Shown here: one piece after another, positions 11,201 through 23,200 of the stretch
How the letters are laid out: every line of letters begins with the position of its first letter
Position numbering within the stretch: position 1 is the stretch's first letter
From: Mytilus trossulus
Lineage: Eukaryota > Mollusca > Bivalvia > Mytilida > Mytilidae
Length of the DNA: 64,000 nt
NCBI RefSeq assembly: GCF_036588685.1
Contig: NC_086383.1
Span: 63,129,448-63,193,447 of the forward strand
Direction of reading: 5' to 3'
Program-made: the position numbers and the translations under genes
The notes under the pieces: model-generated
What the model was told of the DNA's origin: nothing
What the model saw: the letters and a program-made list of their open reading frames with translations, nothing else
The model's database searches: none

Positions 11201-14200
11201 ATTCATTATACTCTATTTTATTTTGTTGATTCATTATTCTCTATTCATTATTTTGTCGATTCATTATTCTCTATTCATTATTTTGTTGATTCATAATACT
11301 ATATTCTTTTACTATGTTGGTTCAATTCTCTATTCATTATTTTGTTGATTCATTATTCTCTATTCATTATTTTTTTATTCATAATTCTCTTTTCATTATT
11401 CTGTTGATTCGTTATTCTTTATTTTGTTGATTCACTATACTCTATTCTTTATTTTGTTGATTCGCTATACTCTATTCTTTATTTTGTTGATTCATTATAC
11501 TCTATTCTCTATTTTGTTGATTCATTATTCTCTGTTCTCTATTTTGATGATTCATTATTCTCTATTCTTTATTTTGTTGGTTCATTATTCTCTATTCTTT
11601 ATTTTGTTGATTCATTATTCTCTATTTTGTTGATTCATTATTCTCTATTCTTTAATTTGTTGGTTCATTATTCTCTATTCATTATTTTGTTGTTTCATTA
11701 TTCTCTATTCATAATTTTGTTGTTTCATTATTCTCTATTCTTTATATTTTTTTCCCATTCTTTTCTTTTTGGTAAAACCCAATCCACACCCTCCTAAATG
11801 TACTTGAAATATTTGCCACTTGACGTTAAATAAGTAATAACAAATTAATCAACCGATACAAGTATAGCCTTGTGTTTTGAAAGCATTACAAAAGTGGCAT
11901 GACTTTATAAATCTTTTATATTGACATTATTTATTGCAATGAAAAATATATCTAAAACTCAGAGATATAGGGGTGTGTCGATTTCTTATTCTTCAATCTT
12001 AACTAATTACGAAGGGTTATCTATAGGTTAATTGCTTACTTTTAAAATCGTTAAATAAAAATTATATTTAAATAGAAAACAAGTTGACACAAGATGCGGC
12101 AATAGAAAAGTCAATTTGTAATATACAGAGTACAATGTAATACATCAAAATATAAACTTAATTAACATTTTTATTTGGGGGTTTTCAAACCGATACAATC
12201 GCCTAGTTTAAAAATTTGACTGAGATCTTTCAGCAAATAAATTGTCAGTCATTTTAAATTTCAACTTTATTTTAATGTTTTAAGATGTGTCATCTTGTAA
12301 CCCGATATTTGATGTATATACTATTTATTTTGTGGCAAAATGAATATAGATTTATCCTGGTTGATAAAATTTTAAAGTGACACATTCTATTTCTAATCGA
12401 CTTAAAAATTTACCAAAACATATTGACTTTCTTCGGTTTTTACATTTCGTTACTGATTGCTGTTTAATATAATAATTATATATTTTTTTTATCATCATAC
12501 CTATGCAAAAAAAACCATCTTTACATGCTGCTGACAGCAAAACTTTTCATTTTCAAAACCAATTAACTAAAACAGAAGCCATGATTACTTTAGAACCCAG
12601 AATAAGCCATGATTTTCTCGCTGCGTTGAAGACTCATTGGTGGCCTTCGGACGTTATCTGCACGTTGGTCGGGTTGTTGTCTTTGACACATTTCCCATTT
12701 CATTCTCAATTTTATTTTCAAGGTGAAGTCGGAATATACATGACCATTTACGATGCCAAAGCAGAAAATCCCAAGTCTTATGGATCTGAAAGATTTTATT
12801 ACATGGATTTGACAGACAAGTTATTCGACCACTTATCGTCGGCCGACATCGTCAAACTCCGAGAAGACCTGGAAAAGAAAGGTGCTCTTCATGGAGCTTA
12901 TATTGAACGCTTTTCAAGGGGTAATTATTCATTTTGTAAACTTTAAGAAGCCACATTTAGACTAGTACTACATGTAGGTATCTTGTACATAATTGACATA
13001 TATATATATAAAGATCGAAAAGATAATGGTCTTTTTGTAATGTAGCTCTTGACGTAAGTCTCCCCCAAAATCAAAGTAAGGGAATAGAAATATTGTAACC
13101 ATTGGTCTTCCTGTGACCGGCAGTAAAACCCTCGCCATAACGTTTGGCTGTGTGGAATGTCCAAATCACAGCCACATCAGGTCAGAATGGGGACAATAAA
13201 TCAAATTCCTCGCGTTAAGAGAATGCCACTCTCTTTGCACATTAATGATTAAGAACCCGTTCAACGTCCTTTGATAAGTCCGTATTTGGCTAGGCTAAAT
13301 TTCTGTCCCTATCAAGTATACCCTCGTTTTACGGCCGTGGCTGTCCACAATCTTCATCTCTGACAGCTAATATTACAGTATGGATATCTATTCATCGTTC
13401 AATCAATCATTACGTACGTAGACATACCAATCTACACATGGCGGCGTTCCTGAAGGAGAAAAATCCACAAATGGCAACGGACTCAAACCATTTATAAATT
13501 CACGATAGGTTCATTTGTTGAGATAGACATAACACCACATTGCCTTTGAATTTACTGGAGAGAAATGGTTGCGAGAGAGTTAGAAAAGGTTTAAACAGTC
13601 AATTCAAACATAAGTTTCAACTGTTCGCATACACAAGAGGGCCAATTATTTAATATGATTTTAGGAAAAATAAGTAAATATATAGTTCAAAACATCAACC
13701 AAAAGGAAAGTAAAACTTTATTTTAAAGCCCATTGCATTGGGAGTGTAGGTAAATGTATGCTCTTTGGTTAGCTTTCTTGAAGTCCTCATTATGTAAGGT
13801 ATACTACCCTCCTTTCGAAGTATCCTAGTCCTACAGACAGACAGATTGATTATTTGTATGTCTAGTCTACTCTTAAAAGAGGAAAGTTTACGACTTCACA
13901 GTTCAGCTAGCAAGCAAGGTATCCAACGATAATATCTTTATCTACACATTCAATGCAATCGGCTGTAATAGATTCCTTCTATAACAGTGCGACAAAATAA
14001 CTACATACATACAATAACATCGACGTTTATAGCCAGAAAAAAATACACACAAATATATTATTTTCATCTCATGAATAAATAAGTGCTTTATTTTTTTGTT
14101 ACATGTAACTTGAAGATTCCCGCGAAATCGCAGTACAATTGGACAAGTGTGGAAACTATTTTTAAAAGAGCTTCTTGAATTTCGAGGGCATTACGTCGAC

Positions 14201-17200
14201 TGAGCATGTGCGAAAGCGTATAAGACACGGATCGATATGGGACTCCGAATTTAAAATTTTCTCTAAAATTGACGTTTTCTTTGGAAAAAAGATTGTTTCA
14301 AAAGGAAAATTTAGGAACTGCAGTGTAAGGTTTCAGAGGAATATCTTTCATTTAATGGTATAGATACTACTGTTACAATTCAAAAAATGTACTCGTTGAA
14401 CTGTTTTCTAGTTGTTAAAAGCTTTTGCAAGTGCAAATTATAAATGCAACCTGCAATTAATTGAACAGTACTCTATAACTGTAGAAAAAAATATATAATC
14501 GATTTAGCTTTTAATTAGGTCTTTTGTCATGAACAAACAAATATCTCTAAAACCATCAGAAATAAAATCAGATTTCGTGTGAACCATATTTGTCAATGTT
14601 ATCTAGAATGTCAAAAATCTATGTGAAATCGACACGATTAGCGCCATTATAAAATGGAATTCAACATATAACTGATTTTATCAGATATTAAAATGATCCA
14701 TCAAAACATATTATAACGGCAACAAACGGATACTTGGGAAACTGAGGGTAGTAAAGGGACTGTTTGAATGGTACTTGGGAAACTGAGGGTAGTAAAGGGA
14801 CTGTTTGAATGGTACTTGGGAAACTGAGGGTAGTAAAGGGACTGTTTGAATGGTACTTGGGAAACTGAGGGTAGTAAAGGGACTGTTTGAATGGTACTTG
14901 GGAAACTGAGGGTAGTAAAGGGACTGTTTGGATGGTACTTGGGAAACTGAGGGTAGTAAAGGGACTGTTTGAATGGTACTTGGGAAACTGAGGGTAGTAA
15001 AGGGACTGTTTGGATGGTACTTGGGAAACTGAGGGTAGTAAAGGGACTGTTTGAATGATACTTGGGAAACTGAGGGTAGTAAAGGGACTGTTTGAATGGT
15101 ACTTGGGAAACTGAGGGTAGTAAAGGGACTGTTTGGATGGTACTTGGGAAACTGAGGGTAGTAAAGGGACTGTTTGGATGGTACTTGGGAAACTGAGTGT
15201 AGTAAAGGGACTGTTTGAATTGTCTTTATTGATGTGAGGGTAGTAAAGGGACTGTTTGGATGGTACTTGGGAAACTGAGGGTAGTAAAGGGACTGTTTGA
15301 ATGATACTTGGGAAACTGAGGGTAGTAAAGGGACTGTTTGAATGATACTTGGGAAACTGAGGGTAGTAAAGGGACTGTTTGATTGGTCTTTATTGATGTG
15401 TTTTTATGATGGTGGATTTTAACCCGAATAATCCAGTCGTTATATTTTGCTACTCTTCAGTGATGTCTCGCAAGTAGAAGAGATAGATTGTTGGGAGTGA
15501 CCGAATTATTCTTGTTTGTTTTAATGTTTTTTTGAATAGGTAGAAAACATATTACAGTAACTTCTTATAATTTAATTCTCAATTCCATTTTAAACCGGAG
15601 TAAATCATGAAAAAACATTGATGAAGTCTCGGTCATATGACAAACTCAAGTTATGTCTATAAGCTGATAAACAAAACGACGTCAGCCAATCAGAAGACGC
15701 GTTACATCCAAAATTAAATTATTAGAATAAAGACTCATCAATGACACTCGAATCATAAATGCAAAAAAAGGTGCCAAATAAACTACGATATCGAAGTTGA
15801 AGAGCACCAATCTTTCTTTTTTTTAATGTCAGAAGTATTTACCAATATTGTGATAAAATGACAATGGGAAAATGATTGAGCGATGAACGTGTGGCCATTA
15901 CTTCTAATATAAAAAGAGAGACAGCATTTCAATATCTTATTCATTCAGTCACGTCTCAGTCCTTACAGCTGAACGGACGTGCTGGGTCAGCTCTCCTTTA
16001 CCCGCTATCTTCGATGAGGGTTTACAGTTAGATGTTCAACGACTTACTACTTAAGATGACAGAAACCAATCCATGCCGTACAGAGAGACGTAGTAGTTGG
16101 CGTACCCGCGTTAACATGCCTCCAAAACCATTGTCTATTATGGGGAGTGTCATGCCGATTAACGTCCGAGGGCTGTATCCTAGGCTGTTGGGTGATACGA
16201 CCTTCATTTCACTGCCTCACGGCTTTGGTCCTGATAACGCTTCCTGTCATCTTTTGAACTACGTCCGAGATCATCTACCAGTACTCCTTCATCGAGGCTA
16301 GCGGGCTGCCAAGCTGACCAAACTGGCCCTGAAAGCAGCCGTTAGTGAAGAAAACATCAAAATAGTAAACAAAGAAAAATCAACTCACCAAAACCAAGAT
16401 GGCGGCCTACATATTGCGACCTCCACTACTTGTTCCTGACCCATGGCATCAAATCATTTAAAGCTCACCAAACGCCTTCGGGCACCGAGCCGACCGTGCG
16501 AGGGCTGAAAGGCCAGTCAAGGTCGTTAAACACTTCCATATATATAATATCTTATTTTTACTGTAAGATCGTAATCCAGAAGCAGACCTACATTACTATA
16601 GCTGCTCGCATCCGCTTGCATGAGCGGACCCCCCCCCCTTTTTCCGTTTTTTCCGTTTTTTCTTTAACTATGAAAACATTTTATGGTATTCCGGAGGTAA
16701 GAAAATCTTTTTAAAACGACAGGACCTGCTTCTGACTGAGAACCATGACGTCTATACGAATTGAGTCGAAACTGTGAAACAAAGCCTTTATGTTTGCACC
16801 TGTCCTAAGTCAGGAATCTGATGTACAGTAGTTGTCGTTTGTTTATGTAATATATACGTGTTTCTCGTTTCTCGTTTTGTTTATATAGATTAGACCGTTG
16901 GTTTTCCCGTTTGAATGGTGTTACACTAGTAATTTTGGGACCCTTTATAGCTTGTTGTTCGGTGTGAGCCAAGGCTTCGTGTTGAAAGCTGTACTTTAAC
17001 CTATAATGGTTTACTTTTTAAATTGTTATTTGGATGGAGAGTTGTCTCATTGGCACTCACACCACATCTTCCTATATCTACTTTAGAATTCTGTGCAATC
17101 ACATTAATGATGCATGGTCAATATTTATTCTGCTAATTAAAGTCACTTCATAGAAACTAAATACAGACACATTCGTTAGCAAAACAGCCATCAATCGAAG

Positions 17201-20200
17201 ACATTAAATGGAAAAATAATTTAATTTCTTCTTTTTATAACCCTTTCAAAGGCCCTCCCTCGATTGCTGATGAAAATTAAAACTAAATAATTATCAATAT
17301 TAGAATCAAATCACTTCATTAGTGACATAACACCCAAATAAACAGAGCTAAATTGTCGATTTTACCGCCATTAAACAGTATCAAATCTATATAATCTATC
17401 AGAGATTGAAAACAAAAGAATAGATTTGGTTGAAATTGTAGAATACTAGAATAATTCTTATTAAGAAATAATTGTTAAATAACCTTCAGAATACTTCCTG
17501 TTTTTGTTTTAATTGCTTGTACCAACTAACGTGGATATCGTTTGTCTTCAATCATTTAAACGAAAATTAGAAAAATACGTAGGATATAATGCAGCTTGGG
17601 ACTTGTTACCATTTTAACACTTTTTAAAAACAATTCAACATTTGTTGTTTTATAGTGATTAAGATGATAACACAATGTTGACTGCTGTACCCCTATTTTT
17701 CACATTTTTACATTTGGTGTCTGTTTGTTTTGTTTACTCATCGGTGGCAATATAATGGAATTTGATGCGACTGTCATACAAGTGAGAGTTTTAGCTAGCT
17801 ATAAAATCAGGTTCAATCCACCATTTTCTACATAAGAAAATGCCTGTACCAAGTCAGGAATATCACAGTTGTTATCCATTTGTTTGATGTGTTTGAACTT
17901 TTGATTTTGCCATTCGATGGGGGACTTTCCTTTTTGACTTTTCCTTGGAGTTCAGTATTTTTGTGATTTTACTTTTCACGCAGACTATGATGGTCGTGGT
18001 GGTGGTGGTGGTGGTGGTGATGTTGGGGGTTATGGGCACTAGGGACACATTCTTGTTTATTGTTTTTTTGGCTGGCAATCGTTGCTAGTGCCTTATAAGT
18101 TTGACAGAATTTTCATTCTCCTGCGTAAATGTTAGACAGGCGATCTAGCTTCGGCTATGTGTGACATGGTTTGCTACAAAATCTGTCGATCAATGACGAA
18201 TAAAAACATGTTATAATGAGTGGTAACACGTAGAACGTGAAGTCACGTGGCTTTTTATGGGACAAAATTTCAATGGTATTTTTAAACGCAAACTATGATG
18301 GTCGTGGTGGTGGTGGTGGTGGTGGTGATGTTGGGGGTTATGGGCACTAGGGACACATTCTTGTTTATTGTTTTTTTGGCTGGCAATCGTTGCTAGTTGC
18401 TAGTGCCTTATAAGTTTGACAGAATTTTCATTCTCCTGCGTAAATGTTAGACAGGTGATCTAGCTTCGGCTATGTGTGACATGGTTTGCTACAAAATCTG
18501 TCGATCAATGACGAATAAAAACATGTTATAATGAGTGGTAACACGTAGAACATGAAGTCACGTGGCTTTTTATGGGACAAAATTTCAATGGTATTTTTAA
18601 ACGCAAACTAAAATCTACAACCAGCAAGTTGAAAAACAATTTATTATCAATTTCTTACAATTTCAGAAATAGTTGTAGCTGTAGGATTTGATGATATAGG
18701 TTCATCACAGTGGCGAATCCAGGGGGTCCGGGGGTTGGACCCCCCCTTTTTTGGACGATCAATGCATTTGAATGGGGACATGTGGTTGGAGCCCCCCTTT
18801 ATCCTGAATTGGAAAACCCTCTTTTAAAATGGCTGGATTCGTCCCTGTAATTAGACTCACTTTGAGATCTCTAAAAACAAGTTAACAGACATTTCATTAT
18901 CAAAATTTCAATGGTATTTTTAAACGCAAACTAAAATCTACAATCAGCAAGTTGAAAAACAATTTATTATCAATTTCTTACAATTTCAGGAATAGTTTTA
19001 GCTGAAGGATTTGACTCTGTAGGTTCATTAGACTACAATCAGAAAAATAACAAACATTTTATTATCATTTTTTTTTACAATTTCAGGGATAGTTTTAGCT
19101 GTAGGATTTGATGACACAGGAGCATTAGACTCACTGTGGGATCTATACCAGAGAGGAAAACTGAGTATGACTTTCCAGGACGTTATCGTCAATAGCACTG
19201 TATTAAAGAAGCTTAAAACAACCAAGATAGTACTCCGATCTAAAATCTTGGAATCCGAATACAACAACTGTACAAACGAACTGTTGAGTAGAAAAATGAA
19301 AAGACTGGAAATAAAAGCTAGAGGTAATTATCTTACTTTGACCTATTGTCGTGGTAGGGATATACAAAACTAGAGGTAATTATCTTACTTTGACCTATTG
19401 TCGTGGAAGGGAAATAAAAACTAGAGATAATTATCTAACTTTGACCTATTGTCGTGGTAGAGATATGGAATACCACGATTAAAGATTCCGTTGAAAAATA
19501 TATTATTACAGATGATACATAATTCTTGAATTTCCCATGAGTTATGGTTATTGTACCGTTTAAAGATCTGTTTGATAATATATTAAAACAGAGGATAAAT
19601 AGTTCATACGTTCCCCATGACAAAGAGTTATTGTTATTGCACGTTTGTGGCACCGTTAAAGTCCACAATTCCTCTAAAGTCCACAACACCGCTAAAGTCC
19701 ACAACAATTTTCCGCTAAAGTCCACAACGCCGCTAAAGTCCACAAACTTTCCGCTAAAGTCCACACAATTACCTCCGCTAAAGTCCACAAGAAAACGCCG
19801 TTAAAGTCCACAATAACAAGTTCCGCTAAAGTCCACAAAAAAACACCGTTAAAGTCCAAACATTTTTTTTATTATCAAAAGATCAATTCGCTGTTTTTTT
19901 TACTCCCAATAGTATATTTATCTAATAAAAAGCATGAACCCTTGTTTTTTAAAAGTATTTTTTACGAAAGCGTATTAGGCACATAATAAACATAAAATTT
20001 GTAATGAAATATTTTTCAAAGTCGAAATTTTGACATTCCAAATTTTAAAATTTAGACTTAATCTCGAATTTTTTACCTTCTCAAATTTTTGAATTCCGAC
20101 TAAGTAAAAATTCAAAATTTTGATTTTTTTTTTAAACTCGAAATTTCGACTTTTCTGAAACGCAAAATTTCGACTTTTCTCAAACTCACAATTTCGGCTT

Positions 20201-23200
20201 TTTTTTTTACTTCCAACTAAAAAAAAAGAATTATAACGTACACGTGAGTGATTTTGATAAAAAAAAAAAAAAAAAAAAAGCACACATGCAAGATTTTTCA
20301 TATATCGTTTTATTTAGTTTTAAAAAATAATTTCAATATAAGCTAAAGGTAAATTACCAAAAATACTATGTTCAAAGTTAGCCACGCTCATCACGATCTT
20401 GAAGACCCCACCATGACCGTGATACGACTTTACTGCGATCTACACGATCGTACTACGATCATCAAAATTTGCATTTTTTCCACAGATCGTATTGCGATCG
20501 TGGCCTAGTGGGACTGGGGTATAATATATTAATCATGCTCATACCAACTTTTCTCAAACTCAAAATTTCGACTTTACTTCAAACAAACAAAAAATACTTT
20601 CTCAAACTCCAAATTTGGACTTTTCTTATGATGCGTTCACACGTAATTCCCTTTACTGTCCGAACGTCGTTAACTTTTTAAAATTCGTATCAACAAAAAC
20701 GGATTTCTAAGGCGAATTGGTTAGTGCGAATTAGAAAATTCGAATCAATTCAAATTAAAAAGGAAGAGTGTGTGAACACGATTAGCGATTTCGATTGGCA
20801 TTCGATTCGAATCAAATGTACGTGTGGACTACCTATATATAGGCATTAAACTCAACATATCTACTTTTTTAAAACAAAAACAAAAAACTTTTAAAACTGA
20901 AAATTTCGTCGATTCCTCACTATTTAAACATAGGCTGTTAATAAACAAACACAGCTACTAGTATAACAATTTTAGAAGGAGCTAGAAGACATGGACGCAA
21001 ATTTAAAAGCAACCGAGGATCCACACATTTTGAGAAGATGTGGTATTATTGACAATGAGACGGCCTTATTATGTCCCTTATGTGGGGCCTTAAACTAACG
21101 GCCTTACTATGTACCTTATGCGGGGTTCACACATTGCCGATTATTGCTCCCGTTTGAGACCAAACAGCGTTACGACACGAAAAGTGAAAAAGTCGGATTA
21201 CTATCCTCAATTTTCTCGAATGTTCTATTATTATCTGAACAAAGTCGTATAAGTTCGTAACAGATTCCTACGGGTCGGGAAGGGTCCGAATAGTTCGGCG
21301 AAGCACCCATAAAGTTATGTGCGTCCCGTAATGTTCGGCCGATTTTTTCTAGTCGGATTATAGTCGTGCTTGTGTCGTGACAGATTATGCTGTATCGGAT
21401 CAAAATCCTAACAATGTTCTGTGTATTCTTTACGGTGTCCGGTGGAACGGGAATGACCTGGAGAAATTTTTCATTGCTGTTTTTCTGCCGACTAAGTCAA
21501 GATTCGATGCAGATCTTGTCGATTGCGTAATGTTTTTGCCTAAACCGTTCGGGAACAGTCCCGTTATTAATATGAAATTCGTCAATGATACCCACGTCAG
21601 AGTCCCGACAATAACAAAATACAATACGACTGAGACCAGACAAAGCCGTTTGCAATGCGATAGAGCGGACCGTGATACGATTACTTTCCGACAGTACATG
21701 ATCAGATCACTTATAACTTCCGTCAGCGTCGGTTCACTGTCTAGTCATTGTTTGCTCTCTGTCGGAATTACTTCGGAAGAATCAGGACGCAGTCCTGACA
21801 GACTTTATCGAATTTCACCAGGTTAAAGATACAAATTATATCATAAGCGGATTGAGAACGGGATTATAGGGATAAATTCGCTTGGAAACGGTTGAATATC
21901 GAAGATTCCTGAACAACATCTGACTGTTGTCGTGCAGTACAAAAACGTGAAGGTGTGACCCCAGCTTAAAGCCCCATTCCCACTTGAGCACGATTGTACC
22001 ACTCTCACCTCGACCTAAACAAAATCAGAACGTGGTGAGGTCACGTATGAGCATGATTAATATTATACCCCAGTCCCACTAGACCACGATCGCACTACGA
22101 TCTGTGAAAAAAATGCAAATTTTGATGATCGTAGTACGATTGTGTAGATCGCAGTAAAGTCGTATCACGGTCGTGGTGAGGTGTTCAAGGTCGTGATGAG
22201 CGTGGCTAACTTTGAACATAGTATTTTTGGTAATTTACCTTTTGCTTATATTGAAATTATTTTTTAAAACTAAATAAAACGATATATGAAAAATCTTGCA
22301 TGTCTGCTTTTTTTTTTTTTTTTTTTTTATCAAAATCACTCACGTGTACGTTATAATTCATTTTTTTTTTTAGTTTGACGTAAAGCCGAAATTGTGAGTT
22401 TGAGAAAAGTCGAAATTTTGCGTTTGAGAAAAGTCGAAATTTCGAGTTTAAAAAAAAATCAAAATTTTGAATTTTTACTTAGTCGGAATACAAAAATTCG
22501 AGATTAAGTCGAAATTTTAAAATTTGGAATGTCAAAATTTCGACTTTGAAAAATATTTCATTACAAACTTTATGTTTACTATGTCCCTTATACGATTTCG
22601 TAAGAAATACTTTGAAAAAACAAGGGTTCATGCTTTTTATAAGATATATATACTAATGGGAGTAAAAAACTAGCGAATTGATCTTTTGATAATAAAAAAA
22701 AATGTTTGGACTTTAACGGTGTTTTTTTGTGGACTTTAGCGGAACTTGTTATTGTGGACTTTAACGGCGTTTTCTTGTGGACTTTAGCGGAGGTAATTTT
22801 GTGGACTTTAGCGGAAAGTTTGTGGACTTTAGCGGCGTTGTGGACTTTACCGGAAAATTGTTGTGGACTTTAGCGGTGTTGTGGACTTTAGAGGAATAGT
22901 GGACTTTAACGGTGCCACACACGTTTTAAAGATCCGTTAGATAATATATTAAAACAGATGATAAATAGTTCATACGTTCCCCATGACAAAGAGTTATTGT
23001 TATTGCAAAAGATTATTATTGCACTGTATAAATAACTTAAATCGTATTATAATGTCCGTTTCATGTTGCCCATCAAGGGGGGTCTCATTGGGGGGTTCTG
23101 ATCCCGGATCCTGCTTACTGTATTGTCAGATTCCCGGATCCTGCTTACTGTATTGTCAGATTCCCGTATCCCGCTTACACTATGTACGTAAGCAATTCTC

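Noticed and set aside
10890..11633. Hydrophobic frames IHYSLFFILL
   Set aside because: Translation of a TTGTTGATTCATTATTCTC minisatellite.
12503..12946. 147-codon open frame as a gene
   Set aside because: It joins intron, a dispersed repeat and the real exon 2; splice sites and phase give a better model.
14715..15390. CRISPR-like regular repeats
   Set aside because: The units are head-to-tail with no unique spacers, in a eukaryotic intron.
21377..21826. 149-codon frame as a transposase of the foldback element
   Set aside because: No catalytic motif or family resemblance, and an opposite-strand frame overlaps it.
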